64,000 bases of DNA from Flavisphingopyxis soli (GTDB taxonomy: Bacteria > Pseudomonadota > Alphaproteobacteria > Sphingomonadales > Sphingomonadaceae): NCBI RefSeq assembly GCF_007995095.1, contig NZ_VOPY01000001.1, positions 87,001 to 151,000 of the forward strand, written 5' to 3'. The notes beneath the pieces were generated by a model. The model did no database searches. It saw only the letters and a list, made by a program, of their open reading frames with translations, and had not been told where the DNA came from. Each line of letters opens with the position of its first letter. The first letter of the stretch is position 1. Of this stretch, positions 51,923 to 62,596 are shown piece by piece. Position numbers and translations under genes: made by a program.

Positions 51923-52300
51923 TTAAGCCTCTTCGCGTTCTTCGACGATGATCCGGACCCGGCTGAAGGGCTTGAGGATCTGGGTGGACTTGCCGCGACC
52001 GCGCGTATGGAAGCGCTTCATGGTCAGCGACTTGCCGACGCTGGCCTCGGCAACGACGAGCGCGTCGACGTCGAGGTTGTGGTTGTTCTCTGCATTGGCG
52101 ATCGCCGAGGCGAGCACCTTGCGGACGTCGACGGCCATCGCCTTGGTCGAGAACTTCAGGATGTTGAGCGCGTCCTCGGCCTTCTTGCCACGGATCAACG
52201 CCGCCACGAGGTTCAGCTTCTGGGCCGAACCACGAACGTTGGTGTTGGTCGCCAGCGCCTGATTATCGGCGACGCGACGCGGAGATGATGGCTTGCCCAT
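51923..52300 (-). CDS. rplV: 50S ribosomal protein L22
   Basis: 125 aa, slightly extended N terminus. Conserved [23 protein letters not shown] and [20 protein letters not shown]. Start overlaps the rpsS stop by one base. Confidence 0.95.
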   Translation of the reverse strand: MGKPSSPRRVADNQALATNTNVRGSAQKLNLVAALIRGKKAEDALNILKFSTKAMAVDVRKVLASAIANAENNHNLDVDALVVAEASVGKSLTMKRFHTRGRGKSTQILKPFSRVRIIVEEREEA

Positions 52301-52575
52301 TAGCGCTTGCCCTTCTTGTCGGCTGCATGACCCGGGAAATAGCGGGTCGGCGCGAATTCACCGAGTTTGTGGCCAACCATGTCCTCATTGACCGAAACGG
52401 GCACATGCTTGCGACCGTTGTAGACATTGAAGGTCAGGCCGACGAACTGCGGCAGAATGGTCGAACGACGCGACCAGGTCTTGATCGGCGAACGCGCACC
52501 AGCTTCCTGGGCGTCTTCGGCTTTTTTCAACAGGCTCAGTTCGACGAACGGGCCTTTCCAGACGGAGCGGGCCAT
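52300..52575 (-). CDS. rpsS: 30S ribosomal protein S19
   Basis: 91 aa, normal length. Begins [21 protein letters not shown]. Contains the conserved [18 protein letters not shown] near the end. 3 nt after rplB. Confidence 0.96.
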   Translation of the reverse strand: MARSVWKGPFVELSLLKKAEDAQEAGARSPIKTWSRRSTILPQFVGLTFNVYNGRKHVPVSVNEDMVGHKLGEFAPTRYFPGHAADKKGKR

Positions 52576-52578
52576 GAC

Positions 52579-53415
52579 TTACCTCTTCTTCTTCGCGTGA
52601 CGCGACCGGATGATCATGCGATCGGTCTGCTTGTTCTTGCGGGTGCGGGCACCCTTGGTCGGCTTGCCCCATGGGGTGACCGGATGACGGCCGCCCGAGG
52701 TCCGGCCTTCGCCGCCACCATGAGGGTGATCGACCGGGTTCTTGGCCACGCCGCGAGTCAAAGGACGACGGCCCTTCCAGCGGGTGCGGCCGGCCTTGGC
52801 GAAATTCTGGTTGGCGTTGTCGGGGTTCGACACCGCGCCGACCGTGCCCATGCAGGTACCCAGCACATAGCGCTGTTCACCCGAATTGAGCCGGACGATG
52901 ACCATGCCGCGATCGCGACCGACGAGCTGGGCATAGGTGCCAGCCGAACGGGCGATCTGACCGCCCTTGCCGGGCTTCAGCTCGATGTTGTGGATGATCG
53001 TGCCGATCGGCATCTGCGACAGCTTCATCGCGTTGCCGGGTTTCACATCGCACTTTTCAGCGGCGATCACGGTGTCACCAACGGCGAGACGCTGCGGTGC
53101 CAGGATATAGGCCTGCTCGCCGTCCTCATAGGTGATGAGGGCGATGAACGCGGTCCGGTTGGGATCGTATTCGAGCCGCTCCACGGTCGCGGGGGCGTCG
53201 AACTTGCGGCGTTTGAAATCGATGTAACGATAACGCTGCTTGTGACCGCCGGCGATGCCGCGCGAGGTCACGTGACCCTTGTTGTTGCGACCACCGGTCT
53301 TGCGCTTGCCTTCGGTCAGCGCCTTGACGGGCTTGCCCTTCCACAGGCTCGACCGATCAACGAGGATCAGGCCGCGACGTGCGGGGCTAGTCGGTTTGTA
53401 ACTCTTGAGTGCCAT
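52579..53415 (-). CDS. rplB: 50S ribosomal protein L2
   Basis: 278 aa, normal length. Conserved blocks: [30 protein letters not shown], and near the C terminus [24 protein letters not shown], which contains the functionally important histidine region of the peptidyl-transferase centre. 14 nt after rplW. Confidence 0.97.
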   Translation of the reverse strand: MALKSYKPTSPARRGLILVDRSSLWKGKPVKALTEGKRKTGGRNNKGHVTSRGIAGGHKQRYRYIDFKRRKFDAPATVERLEYDPNRTAFIALITYEDGEQAYILAPQRLAVGDTVIAAEKCDVKPGNAMKLSQMPIGTIIHNIELKPGKGGQIARSAGTYAQLVGRDRGMVIVRLNSGEQRYVLGTCMGTVGAVSNPDNANQNFAKAGRTRWKGRRPLTRGVAKNPVDHPHGGGEGRTSGGRHPVTPWGKPTKGARTRKNKQTDRMIIRSRHAKKKR

Positions 53416-53429
53416 CGGTTCCTAGCCCC

Positions 53430-53744
53430 TCAAATACCGGTTGTGACGTCGATCGATTGGCCTTCGGCCAACGTCACAACGGCTTTTTTAATGTCGGAGC
53501 GGCGGTAGGGCCTGCCCTTCCAGCGCTTGGTCTTGCCCTTGACGACAAGCGTGTTGACCTTGGTCACGGTGACGTCGAACAACGCCTCGATCGCTTCCTT
53601 GATCGCGGGCTTGGTCGCGTCGTTGGCAACACGAAAGACGACCGCGTTATGCTCCGAGAGCATGGTCGACTTTTCGGTGATCACGGGAGAGACCACCGTC
53701 GTGTAATGCCGCGCGGCGACTTCCTTTTTCTGCTTTTTAGCCAT
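53430..53744 (-). CDS. rplW: 50S ribosomal protein L23
   Basis: 104 aa, normal. Conserved [15 protein letters not shown] near the N terminus and [22 protein letters not shown]. Its start overlaps the end of rplD by 8 nt. Confidence 0.95.
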   Translation of the reverse strand: MAKKQKKEVAARHYTTVVSPVITEKSTMLSEHNAVVFRVANDATKPAIKEAIEALFDVTVTKVNTLVVKGKTKRWKGRPYRRSDIKKAVVTLAEGQSIDVTTGI

Positions 53745-54369
53745 TGAAGCGCGCCTCCAGCTGTTCGATGCCGGCGCGGGTCAGGACCAGCGTGTCGGCA
53801 CGAAGGATGTCGTAAACATTGGCGCCGATCGCGGGCAGCGTATCGATACCGATGAGGTTGGCCGAAGCCTTTTTGAACGCTTCGTTGGCCGCATCGCTGC
53901 CATCGATGAACAGCGCACGTCCGGCGAAACCGAACTGTTCGAGCTGTCCCTTGAGCGACTTGGTCTTGGCGTCCTTGATGTCGAGGTTGTCGAGCACGAC
54001 GAGCTTGCCGTCCTTGGCTTTCGACGACAGCGCCATCTTGAGGCCGAGCGTGCGGATCTTCTTGTTCAGCGACGGGTTGAAGTCGCGGACCCGAGGACCG
54101 TGCGCCTTACCACCGCCGATGAAGATCGGGGCACGACGATCGCCGTGACGAGCGGTACCGCCGCCCTTCTGCTTGCCGAACTTCTTGCCGGTGCGGGCAA
54201 CGTCCGAACGCTCACGAGCGCCGCGAGCGGTGCCGCGACGGCTTTCGAGCTGCCAGGTGACGACGCGGTGGAGGATATCCGCCCGCGGTTCGATACCGAA
54301 CACGGCATCATTGAGATCGACGTCCGACTTTGCAGCCTTGCCGTCGAGGGTTTGAACCTTCGCCTTCAT
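53737..54369 (-). CDS. rplD: 50S ribosomal protein L4
   Basis: 210 aa, normal length. Conserved [39 protein letters not shown] loop in the middle that reaches the exit tunnel. ATG at 54369, 2 nt after the rplC stop, is preferred over a TTG two codons upstream. In E. coli L4 represses the S10 operon; whether this holds here cannot be seen. Confidence 0.95.
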   Translation of the reverse strand: MKAKVQTLDGKAAKSDVDLNDAVFGIEPRADILHRVVTWQLESRRGTARGARERSDVARTGKKFGKQKGGGTARHGDRRAPIFIGGGKAHGPRVRDFNPSLNKKIRTLGLKMALSSKAKDGKLVVLDNLDIKDAKTKSLKGQLEQFGFAGRALFIDGSDAANEAFKKASANLIGIDTLPAIGANVYDILRADTLVLTRAGIEQLEARFNG

Positions 54370-54371
54370 GT

Positions 54372-55130
54372 TCAAGACTCCTGCGCTGGGGCCGCGTCGG
54401 TCGCCGGCGCCTGGTCGGCGGGCGTATCGGCGGGAGCGGATGTATTCTGGTTGGCAGCCTGCTTGATGCCGGCGGGATATGGCGCATCGGCATGACGCGC
54501 GAGCTTGACCGCATCGCGAACGACGAGCCAGCCACCCTTCGAGCCGGGCACCGAGCCCTTGACGAAGAGCAGGCCGCGTTCGACGTCGGTACGGACGATC
54601 TCGAGGTTCTGCTGGGTGCGCTGACGGTCGCCCATGTGGCCGGCCATCTTCTTGTTCTTGAACACGCGGCCCGGATCCTGGCGGTTACCCGTCGAACCGT
54701 GCGCACGGTGGCTGACCGAGACGCCGTGCGTCGCGCGCATGCCGCCGAAGTTCCAGCGCTTCATGGCGCCGGCAAAGCCCTTGCCCTGCGTGTGGCCGGT
54801 GACGTCGACGATCTGGCCGGGGACGAAATGGTCGGCGGAAATTTCCGCGCCCACGTCGAGCACCGCATCGTCGGCGACGCGGAATTCCGCGACGCGCATC
54901 TTGGGCTCTACCTCGGCAAGGCCGAAGGCAACGCGCTGTGGCTTGTTGACATTCTTTGCCCGCGCCTTGCCGGCGCCGAGCTGGACGGCGACATAGCCGT
55001 CACGTTCCTGTTCACGAACCGAGACCACCTGACAGCCTTCGAGGCTGAGGACGGTGACGGGCACGTGCCGGCCGTCGTCCTGAAACAGGCGGGTCATCCC
55101 GACTTTCTTCGCGATCACGCCAGTGCGCAT
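54372..55130 (-). CDS. rplC: 50S ribosomal protein L3 with C-terminal extension
   Basis: 252 aa against about 209. Residues 1-222 are a standard L3 ([39 protein letters not shown]). Residues about 224-252 are a Pro/Ala/Thr tail ([22 protein letters not shown]). GGAAGGAAT precedes the ATG, and a 9-bp hairpin lies just upstream (55153-55174). Confidence 0.94.
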   Translation of the reverse strand: MRTGVIAKKVGMTRLFQDDGRHVPVTVLSLEGCQVVSVREQERDGYVAVQLGAGKARAKNVNKPQRVAFGLAEVEPKMRVAEFRVADDAVLDVGAEISADHFVPGQIVDVTGHTQGKGFAGAMKRWNFGGMRATHGVSVSHRAHGSTGNRQDPGRVFKNKKMAGHMGDRQRTQQNLEIVRTDVERGLLFVKGSVPGSKGGWLVVRDAVKLARHADAPYPAGIKQAANQNTSAPADTPADQAPATDAAPAQES

Positions 55131-55152
55131 GATGCAATTCCTTCCAACAGAG

Positions 55153-55174
55153 GCACGCGGACCATTCCGCGTGC
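55153..55174. promoter_or_regulatory. Perfect hairpin just upstream of rplC
   Basis: GCACGCGGA (55153-55161), loop CCAT, TCCGCGTGC (55166-55174). It lies about 23 nt before the rplC start in a 219-nt rpsJ-rplC gap, which also has a GC-rich CCCGCC/GGGCGGG palindrome near 55295-55310. Could be a regulatory leader or processing site; no T-run is seen. Confidence 0.4.
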
Positions 55175-55349
55175 TTGTCAGCCCATATGTATTGCATCGC
55201 CCCGTCCGGGCTGAACGTCTCGCTGGTGAAGCGAAACTAGACGGGGGACGCTGCCCGGAAGACCGGCGGTATCCACCTATTCGATTAACTCCCCGCCGAG
55301 GGCGGGAACCCGGAGCCGCCCAGAGGGGCGATCGTGCTCCGAAACCGGC

Positions 55350-55661
55350 TTACGCCAGCTTGATCTCTACGTTGACGCCAGCGGCCAGATCGAGCTTCAT
55401 CAGCGCGTCAACCGTCTGCGGCGTGGGCTGCACGATGTCGAGCAGCCGCTTGTAGGTACGAACCTCGAACTGCTCACGCGACTTCTTGTCGATGTGCGGG
55501 CCGCGGTTGACCGTGAATTTCTCGATACGCGTAGGCAGGGGAATGGGCCCGCGGATCAAAGCTCCCGTACGACGCGCCGTTTCGGCGATGTCGCCCGTTG
55601 CCTGGTCGAGCACCCGATGATCGAATGCCTTCAGGCGAATGCGAATGTTCTGCGTTTCCAT
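55350..55661 (-). CDS. rpsJ: 30S ribosomal protein S10
   Basis: 103 aa, normal length. Begins [25 protein letters not shown]; contains [29 protein letters not shown]. Also NusE, part of antitermination complexes (family knowledge). Follows tuf after its terminator, so the S10 part probably has its own promoter in the 235-nt gap. Confidence 0.96.
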   Translation of the reverse strand: METQNIRIRLKAFDHRVLDQATGDIAETARRTGALIRGPIPLPTRIEKFTVNRGPHIDKKSREQFEVRTYKRLLDIVQPTPQTVDALMKLDLAAGVNVEIKLA

Positions 55662-55854
55662 AACCGTCTACCGATGCGAAAGAGCCCGCCTTCGCGCCAG
55701 CTTCGGCGGGTAAACCCGCACCAAGCCAACGCTCTGGCAAAATTCTAGTTGTGACACCCTCGTCCGCCGAAGCCTCGGCGTAGGAGGAAAAACAAATCGC
55801 CCCGTATCCTTGCGGATGGCCGAGGCGACCGTTGAATTTATGTAGCGAAAACTA

Positions 55855-55886
55855 CCAGCCGCCCGAATCACGATCCGAGCGGCTGG
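55855..55886 (-). terminator. Rho-independent terminator after tuf
   Basis: On the minus strand CCAGCCGC (55886-55879) pairs with GCGGCTGG (55862-55855), followed by TAGTTTT. Hairpin begins 11 nt after the tuf stop. It separates the str operon from the S10 operon. Confidence 0.75.
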
Positions 55887-55896
55887 CAGTCCTATA

Positions 55897-57087
55897 TTAC
55901 TTGGTGATCGTGCTGACAACCCCTGCACCGACGGTGCGGCCGCCTTCGCGGATTGCGAAGCGCAGACCCTGGTCCATGGCGATCGGTGCGATCAGCTTGA
56001 CGCCGATCGTAACGTTGTCGCCAGGCATGACCATTTCGGTGCCCTCGGGGAGAACGACTTCACCGGTCACGTCGGTCGTGCGGAAGTAGAACTGCGGACG
56101 GTAGTTGGCAAAGAACGGCGTGTGACGGCCGCCTTCGTCCTTCGACAGAACGTAAACTTCGGCATCGAAATCGGTGTGCGGCGTGATCGAGCCGGGCTTG
56201 CAGAGAACCTGGCCGCGTTCGACGTCGTCACGACCGATGCCGCGGATCAGCGCACCGACATTGTCGCCAGCTTCGCCGCGATCGAGCAGCTTGCGGAACA
56301 TTTCGACGCCGGTGACCGTGGTCTTGGCGGTGTCCTTGATGCCGACGATCTCGACTTCGTCGCCAACATTGACGATACCGGTTTCGATACGGCCGGTGAC
56401 GACGGTACCGCGACCCGAGATCGAGAACACGTCCTCGATCGGCATCAGGAAGGGACGATCGAGCGGACGCTCGGGCTGCGGGATGTAATCGTCGACAGCC
56501 TTCATCAGCTCGAGAATCGAGTTCTTGCCGATTTCGTCGTCGCGGCCTTCGAGAGCGGCGAGAGCCGAACCCTTGATGATCGGAATGTCGTCGCCGGGGA
56601 ACTCGTACGAGCTGAGGAGTTCGCGAACTTCGAGTTCGACGAGCTCGAGCAGCTCTTCGTCGTCGACCTGGTCGACCTTGTTCATGTAGACGACGAGCGC
56701 CGGAACGCCGACCTGCTTGGCGAGCAGGATGTGCTCGCGGGTCTGCGGCATCGGGCCGTCAGCAGCGTTCACAACCAGGATCGCGCCGTCCATCTGGGCG
56801 GCACCGGTGATCATGTTCTTCACGTAATCGGCGTGTCCCGGGCAATCGACGTGCGCATAGTGGCGCCCGGCGGTTTCGTATTCGACGTGTGCCGTCGAAA
56901 TCGTGATGCCGCGCTCGCGCTCTTCGGGAGCCTTGTCGATGTTCGCGAAATCAACCGCTGCACCGCCGAATGCCTCAGCCATCACCTTGGTGATTGCTGC
57001 GGTCAGCGTGGTCTTGCCATGGTCGACGTGACCGATGGTGCCAACGTTGCAATGCGGCTTGTTCCGCTCAAATTTTGCCTTAGCCAT
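55897..57087 (-). CDS. tuf: Elongation factor Tu
   Basis: 396 aa, normal length. GTPase motifs: [18 protein letters not shown] and NKVDQVDD. Delivers aminoacyl-tRNA to the ribosome. 81 nt after fusA in the str operon, with a clear terminator downstream. No second tuf copy in the window. Confidence 0.97.
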   Translation of the reverse strand: MAKAKFERNKPHCNVGTIGHVDHGKTTLTAAITKVMAEAFGGAAVDFANIDKAPEERERGITISTAHVEYETAGRHYAHVDCPGHADYVKNMITGAAQMDGAILVVNAADGPMPQTREHILLAKQVGVPALVVYMNKVDQVDDEELLELVELEVRELLSSYEFPGDDIPIIKGSALAALEGRDDEIGKNSILELMKAVDDYIPQPERPLDRPFLMPIEDVFSISGRGTVVTGRIETGIVNVGDEVEIVGIKDTAKTTVTGVEMFRKLLDRGEAGDNVGALIRGIGRDDVERGQVLCKPGSITPHTDFDAEVYVLSKDEGGRHTPFFANYRPQFYFRTTDVTGEVVLPEGTEMVMPGDNVTIGVKLIAPIAMDQGLRFAIREGGRTVGAGVVSTITK

Positions 57088-57168
57088 AACTCAAACCCTT
57101 CACATCAATATCGCTATTTCGCGTGACCCGCGGTCCGCACCGCGGGCGCTCATAGCACCAAAATCAAA

Positions 57169-59262
57169 TTATGCCAGCTTCGCCTTCACTTCGTCGGCGA
57201 CGTTCTGTGGCACTTCCTCGTAATGCGAGAACTGCATAGTGTACTGCGCCCGTCCCTGCGTGAACGAACGCAGCTGATTGACGTAACCGAACATATTCGC
57301 AAGCGGCACCATCGCATCGACGACCTGGGCATTGCCGCGGCTGTCGGTACCCTGGATCTGTCCACGGCGCGAATTCATGTCGCCGATGACGTCGCCGAGA
57401 TACTCCTCGGGGCTGACGACTTCAACCTTCATCACCGGCTCGAGCAGCTTGATGCCTGCCTTCTGAGCCGCTTCGCGCATCGCACCGCGACCCGCGATCT
57501 CGAACGCCAGCGCCGACGAATCGACGTCATGGTAGGCGCCGTCGGTCAGGCGGATGTCGAAATCGATAATCGGGAAGCCGATCATCGAGCCGCCTTCGGC
57601 GGTTTCGCGCATGCCCTTTTCGACCGAGGGGATATATTCCTTGGGAATATTGCCGCCCTTGACCTCATCGATGAAGTTGATGCCCTGGCCGCGTTCGCCA
57701 GGCGTCACGGTCAGCTTGACGCGGCCGAACTGGCCCGAGCCACCCGACTGCTTCTTATGCGTGTAATCGATCGCGACTTCCTTCGCGAGGCTCTCGCGGT
57801 ACGCCACCTGCGGCGCGCCGACATTGGCCTCGACCTTGAATTCGCGCTTCATGCGATCGACCAGGATGTCGAGGTGAAGCTCGCCCATGCCCTTGATGAT
57901 CGTCTGGCCCGATTCGTGATCGGTCGAGACGCGGAACGAGGGATCCTCGGCGGCCAGACGGTTGAGCGCGACGCCCATCCGTTCCTGGTCGGCCTTGGTC
58001 TTGGGCTCGACGCTCAATTCGATAACCGGATCGGGGAATTCCATCCGTTCGAGGATGATCGGCGCGTTCGAGGCACACAGGGTGTCGCCCGTCGTCGTGT
58101 CCTTCATCCCCGCGATCGCGACGATGTCGCCGGCGAACGCTTCGTCGATGTCTTCACGGCTGTTGGCATGCATCAGCAGCATGCGGCCGATCTTTTCCTT
58201 CTTGTCCTTCACCGAGTTGAGGACGATGCCCTTTTCGAGCTTGCCCGAATAGATGCGGGCGAAGGTCAGCGTACCGACGAAGGGATCGTTCATGATCTTG
58301 AACGCGAGCGCGCTGAACGGCGCATTGTCGTCGGCGTCACGCGTTTCTTCGATATCGGTGTCGGGCTTAATGCCGTTGATTGCCGGCACGTCGAGCGGGC
58401 TCGGCATGTAGTCGACGACGGCGTCGAGCAGCGGCTGGACGCCCTTGTTCTTGAACGCCGAGCCGCACAATACGGGGACGAACGCCTGTTCGAGCGTGCC
58501 CTTGCGGATCAGGCGCTTGATCGTCTTGGCATCGGGTTCGGTGCCGTCGAGATAGGCCATCATCACTTCATCGTCATGTTCGACGATGGTTTCGAGCAGG
58601 TCGTGGCGATATTTGGCGGCCTTTTCGACCATGTCCTCGGGAATGTCGATGTAATCGAACTTCGCGCCGAGATCCTCGTTCTGCCACACGATGCCGCGCA
58701 TGTTGACGAGATCGACGACGCCCCGGAGGCCGCCTTCGATGCCGATCGGGAGATAAAGGACGAGCGGCGTCGCGCCGAGACGATCGACGATCGACTGAAC
58801 GCAGTAATAGAAATCGGCGCCGGTGCGGTCGAGCTTGTTGATGAAGCACATCCGCGGAACCTTGTACTTGTCCGCCTGGCGCCACACCGTTTCCGACTGC
58901 GGCTCTACGCCGGCAACGCCGTCGAACACCGCGACCGCGCCATCGAGCACGCGGAGCGAACGCTCGACTTCGATCGTGAAGTCGACGTGTCCGGGGGTGT
59001 CGATGATGTTGATGCGGTGCTTGGGGCCTTCGCCGTCATCGGCCGACCAGAAGGTCGTCGTGGCAGCCGACGTAATCGTGATCCCGCGCTCCTGCTCCTG
59101 TTCCATCCAGTCCATCGTCGCGGCGCCGTCATGGACTTCGCCGATCTTGTACGATTTGCCGGTGTAATAGAGGATGCGCTCGGTCGTCGTCGTCTTGCCG
59201 GCGTCGATGTGCGCCATGATGCCGATGTTACGATAACGTTCGAGCGGATATTCGCGGGCCAT
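57169..59262 (-). CDS. fusA: Elongation factor G
   Basis: 697 aa, normal length. GTPase motifs: [24 protein letters not shown] and NKLDRTGAD. Domain IV and V are complete to [18 protein letters not shown]. Drives translocation. An inverted repeat (59320-59391) fills the gap before it. Confidence 0.97.
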   Translation of the reverse strand: MAREYPLERYRNIGIMAHIDAGKTTTTERILYYTGKSYKIGEVHDGAATMDWMEQEQERGITITSAATTTFWSADDGEGPKHRINIIDTPGHVDFTIEVERSLRVLDGAVAVFDGVAGVEPQSETVWRQADKYKVPRMCFINKLDRTGADFYYCVQSIVDRLGATPLVLYLPIGIEGGLRGVVDLVNMRGIVWQNEDLGAKFDYIDIPEDMVEKAAKYRHDLLETIVEHDDEVMMAYLDGTEPDAKTIKRLIRKGTLEQAFVPVLCGSAFKNKGVQPLLDAVVDYMPSPLDVPAINGIKPDTDIEETRDADDNAPFSALAFKIMNDPFVGTLTFARIYSGKLEKGIVLNSVKDKKEKIGRMLLMHANSREDIDEAFAGDIVAIAGMKDTTTGDTLCASNAPIILERMEFPDPVIELSVEPKTKADQERMGVALNRLAAEDPSFRVSTDHESGQTIIKGMGELHLDILVDRMKREFKVEANVGAPQVAYRESLAKEVAIDYTHKKQSGGSGQFGRVKLTVTPGERGQGINFIDEVKGGNIPKEYIPSVEKGMRETAEGGSMIGFPIIDFDIRLTDGAYHDVDSSALAFEIAGRGAMREAAQKAGIKLLEPVMKVEVVSPEEYLGDVIGDMNSRRGQIQGTDSRGNAQVVDAMVPLANMFGYVNQLRSFTQGRAQYTMQFSHYEEVPQNVADEVKAKLA

Positions 59263-59319
59263 GTGCTTTGCTCCGTGGGCGCGAGGGCGTCAGCACCCCG
59301 CTTGTGAATCTAAGAAAGT

Positions 59320-59391
59320 CCGTAGGTCTGGGCCGGCCGGACGCGATCGCGCGTCATCGACAAGCGGGCTTCGACCGGTCCAGCCCTACGG
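59320..59391. promoter_or_regulatory. Long imperfect inverted repeat between rpsG and fusA
   Basis: CCGTAGGTCTGGGCCGG at 59320-59336 faces CCGGTCCAGCCCTACGG at 59375-59391, complementary at 15 of 17 positions. In RNA it could form a long stem in the 147-nt rpsG-fusA spacer. It may control fusA translation or mRNA processing; no T-run suggests it is not a terminator. Confidence 0.5.
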
Positions 59392-59409
59392 TTATATAAG
59401 TATCGTGCG

Positions 59410-59880
59410 TTACCAGCGGTAGTGGCTGAACGCGCGGTTGGCTTCGGCCATGCGGTGCGTGTCTTCGCGCTTCTTGACCGCGTTGCCGCGATTGTTCGAA
59501 GCGTCGAGCAATTCACCCGACAGGCGCGCGGCCATCGTCGTTTCGCTGCGGTTGCGCGACGCGGTGATGAGCCAGCGAATGGCGAGCGCCTGGGCACGGT
59601 CGGGGCGAACCTCGACCGGGACCTGGTAGGTCGCACCACCGACACGGCGGCTGCGGACCTCGATGCCCGGCTTGATGTTGTTGAGCGCGTCATGGAAGAC
59701 CAGGATCGGGTCTTTCTTGGCCTTGGCCTCGACGCTGTCGAGAGCGCCATAGACGATCTTCTCGGCGATCGACTTCTTACCGTCGAGCATGACCGAGTTC
59801 ATGAATTTCGAAAGGACCAGATCGCCAAATTTGGGATCGGGCAGGATGACCCGCTTTTCGGGACGACGACGACGTGACAT
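59410..59880 (-). CDS. rpsG: 30S ribosomal protein S7
   Basis: 156 aa, normal length. Begins [28 protein letters not shown]; ends NRAFSHYRW. In E. coli it regulates the str operon through its mRNA. Follows rpsL by 49 nt. Confidence 0.96.
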   Translation of the reverse strand: MSRRRRPEKRVILPDPKFGDLVLSKFMNSVMLDGKKSIAEKIVYGALDSVEAKAKKDPILVFHDALNNIKPGIEVRSRRVGGATYQVPVEVRPDRAQALAIRWLITASRNRSETTMAARLSGELLDASNNRGNAVKKREDTHRMAEANRAFSHYRW

Positions 59881-59929
59881 GGATAAATTTCCTTAAAACT
59901 TCAGCCGATTGACCAGATAACTGGCCGGC

Positions 59930-60301
59930 TTACTTCGGACGCTTGGCGCCGTATTTCGAGCGAGACTGCTTGCGGTCCTTGACCCCCTGCGTATCGAGCA
60001 CGCCGCGCAGGACGTGGTAGCGAACGCCGGGAAGATCGCGGACACGACCGCCACGGATCAGCACGACGCTGTGTTCCTGGAGGTTGTGGCCTTCGCCCGG
60101 GATGTAGGAAATGACCTCGCGCTGGTTGGTCAGGCGAACCTTGGCCACCTTGCGCAGAGCCGAGTTCGGCTTTTTCGGGGTCGTCGTGTAGACGCGGGTG
60201 CAGACACCGCGCTTCTGCGGGTTCTGTTCCATCGCAGGGACCTTGGACTTGGCCTTCTGCGGGACGCGGCCCTTGCGGACCAGCTGGTTAATCGTAGGCA
60301 T
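59930..60301 (-). CDS. rpsL: 30S ribosomal protein S12
   Basis: 123 aa, normal length. Conserved [12 protein letters not shown] start and [17 protein letters not shown], with the decoding-centre loop containing the lysines involved in streptomycin response. First gene of the str operon; promoter must lie in the 321-nt region upstream. Confidence 0.97.
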   Translation of the reverse strand: MPTINQLVRKGRVPQKAKSKVPAMEQNPQKRGVCTRVYTTTPKKPNSALRKVAKVRLTNQREVISYIPGEGHNLQEHSVVLIRGGRVRDLPGVRYHVLRGVLDTQGVKDRKQSRSKYGAKRPK

Positions 60302-60622
60302 GAATGCTTCACCTGATGAGTGGCGACCGGCCCCCGAAAGGGTCTTGCGCCACGGTTACTTTACGTCCCGCACACAGGGTGGCCCGACGAAGGACCGTCC
60401 AATAGAAAAAGACCCTGAGAGCGGCATATCTGCCCCCCAAGGCCCTGTGTGCGAACCGGCAATGTTCAGCTCTATTTGACCGGACGGGGGAGCGACCCTT
60501 CCGCCGGATGCGCGCCCTCTACCTGCGATTGCCGATTCGGTCAAGCGGTGGGACAGGGCCGCAATGAGGGCTTGCGATTCCTCTTTTGTCGCGGCAGTTT
60601 CGTGGCAATACAGGGGGATGAC
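60302..60622. other. Divergent intergenic region with a leader inverted repeat of rpsL
   Basis: CGCACACAGGG at 60369-60379 and CCCTGTGTGCG at 60443-60453 are perfect inverse complements 63 nt apart. They could form a long stem in the leader of the str operon mRNA, possibly regulatory. The region must also hold the promoter of the divergent peptidase gene. No gene or RNA family was recognised; no convincing -35/-10 pair was found. Confidence 0.45.
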
Positions 60623-62581
60623 ATGAAAATAGGGGCAATATTTACCAGTCTGGCGCTGATCGTGGCGACCACGCTTGGGGCGACACCGGCCGCGGCGCAG
60701 GCAACCGGGGCAGCCGCAACGCCACCGCGACCGCCACGGATCGATTCGACCTTGTTTTCCGCCCCGTCGCAGTTTTCGCGGCCGAGCATCTCGCCCGACG
60801 GGACGAGGATTGCCTATATCGCGAACACCGACGGCCGGGACAGGCTCGTCGTCAAATTTATCGACACCGGCGAACGCGCAATTTTTCAATACCCTGAAGG
60901 GTCCGACCTGGAATGGTTCCGCTGGGCGGGTTCAGGGCGGTTGCTGTTCTCGATGTCGGGCGAGGTCAAATTTCTCGGCGAGGAGGCCCAGCGAACGGTC
61001 CTGTCCGTGATCGATGTCAAAACTCGCCAAATCCTTACGCTCGCTGACGAGAAACAGGGGCTGCGGGGCGACAACGTGATCTACGTCGATCCCGCGGGCG
61101 AGTATGTCCTGCTCAACAGGCAAAAGACGATCTACGATTATCCGTCGGTCTTTCGCATCATGCTTGCCGACAACACGACGACCAAGGTCGTCGGTGAGAA
61201 GGACAATGTGTGGGACTGGGTTGCCGACGACAGCGGCGTTGTCCGACTGGGCGTGGGCTCGAGGGGTAGCGCTACTTTGGTCTATTACCGCCCGGATGCA
61301 GAGCAATCGTTCAAGATGATCGGCCGGATCAAGGACGACGACGAGGATCGCGAGGTGCTCGACGGACTGTTGCGGATCATCACGGGATCGGACGACGGCT
61401 TCATCCTTACCAACAAGAAGACCGGACGAGACGCGCTTTACAGATACAATTATGCCACGCGGGCGATCGGTGAGCTGGTCGTCGGCGATCCGACCTACGA
61501 CATCACCGATTTCGCGCTCGATCGCAAAACCGGCGCGGTCACCGCCGCATATCTGACCGACGATCGCTTCCGGGCGCTTTGGCTCGACCCGAAGATGAAC
61601 GCCGAACAGGCCAAACTCGAGCGCGCCTTACCCGGCATGGACGTTTGGATATCATCGCGCAGCGCCGATGACAGCCGGATGATCGTCTTCGTCGCGTCCC
61701 CAAACGATCCGGGCAGCTTCTATCTCTACGAACCCAAGGCGCGGAAGCTCGACAGGATTGCGGGGCCCGCCGATTCGCTCGATCCCGCGCAACTCGCGGT
61801 GACGAAGCCGGTCCGCTACAAGGCGCGCGACGGACTGATGATTCCGGCCTATTTGACGTTGCCCGTCGGACGGGCGCCAACCGGGCTGCCGCTGATCGTG
61901 ATGCCGCACGGCGGCCCGTTCGGCGTGCGTGACACAATGGAATTCGATGCCGATGTGCAGTTTCTAACCAACCGCGGTTATGCCGTGTTGCAGCCGAATT
62001 TCCGTGGCTCGTCGAGCTATGGCGAGGATTTCTATAAACAGGGCGTCGGCTCGGTTGGTCGCGCGATGCAGGACGATCTCGACGACGGGGTCGACTGGCT
62101 GGCGAGCGAGGGGACGATCGATTCGCACCGCGTGTGCATTCTGGGAGCGAGCTATGGCGGTTACGCTGCCTTATGGGGTGTTATCCGCAATCCCGAACGA
62201 TACCGCTGCGCGGTAAGCCTGGCGGGAGTCACCGACTTGAAAAGGCAGTTGCGTTACGATTCCAAGTTTTTCTCACGCAAGGGTGCGCGCGGCTGGCGTA
62301 GCAAGATCGAGGGCGAAGAGCGGTTCGATCTCGACGAGGTCTCACCGGTCGGTCACATCGACCAACTCACGCGACCGGTTTTAATCGCGCATGGCGATGC
62401 CGACGGCACCGTACCGCAAAGCCAATACGACCGGTTTATCGAAGCGGCGAAAAAGGCGGGAAAGCCGGTCGAGGCAAAATTATACAAAGGCGAAGGACAC
62501 GGACTCTCAGATCCCAAGAATCGAGCCGACTATTACGACCGGGTCGAAGCCTTCCTTGCCAAATACAACCCGGCCGACTGA
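60623..62581 (+). CDS. S9 family (prolyl oligopeptidase-type) peptidase, exported
   Basis: 652-aa serine peptidase. Signal peptide 1-26 (MKIGAIFTSL...PAAAQ). N-terminal beta-propeller-type part (about 40-390), then an alpha/beta-hydrolase domain with catalytic S510 (GASYGGY), D592 (HGDADG) and H626 (GEGHGL). The frame is open 58 codons further upstream, but the signal peptide and AGGGGGA near 60611 fix ATG 60623. Likely a periplasmic dipeptidyl- or oligopeptidase. Divergent from rpsL. Confidence 0.88.
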   Translation: MKIGAIFTSLALIVATTLGATPAAAQATGAAATPPRPPRIDSTLFSAPSQFSRPSISPDGTRIAYIANTDGRDRLVVKFIDTGERAIFQYPEGSDLEWFRWAGSGRLLFSMSGEVKFLGEEAQRTVLSVIDVKTRQILTLADEKQGLRGDNVIYVDPAGEYVLLNRQKTIYDYPSVFRIMLADNTTTKVVGEKDNVWDWVADDSGVVRLGVGSRGSATLVYYRPDAEQSFKMIGRIKDDDEDREVLDGLLRIITGSDDGFILTNKKTGRDALYRYNYATRAIGELVVGDPTYDITDFALDRKTGAVTAAYLTDDRFRALWLDPKMNAEQAKLERALPGMDVWISSRSADDSRMIVFVASPNDPGSFYLYEPKARKLDRIAGPADSLDPAQLAVTKPVRYKARDGLMIPAYLTLPVGRAPTGLPLIVMPHGGPFGVRDTMEFDADVQFLTNRGYAVLQPNFRGSSSYGEDFYKQGVGSVGRAMQDDLDDGVDWLASEGTIDSHRVCILGASYGGYAALWGVIRNPERYRCAVSLAGVTDLKRQLRYDSKFFSRKGARGWRSKIEGEERFDLDEVSPVGHIDQLTRPVLIAHGDADGTVPQSQYDRFIEAAKKAGKPVEAKLYKGEGHGLSDPKNRADYYDRVEAFLAKYNPAD

Positions 62582-62596
62582 GCCAAGCGAAAGCGT

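Noticed and set aside
57223-59307. Long open frame of about 694 codons on the plus strand
   Set aside because: It is antisense to fusA, and its His/Asp/Arg/Ala-rich composition is that of a reverse-strand shadow.
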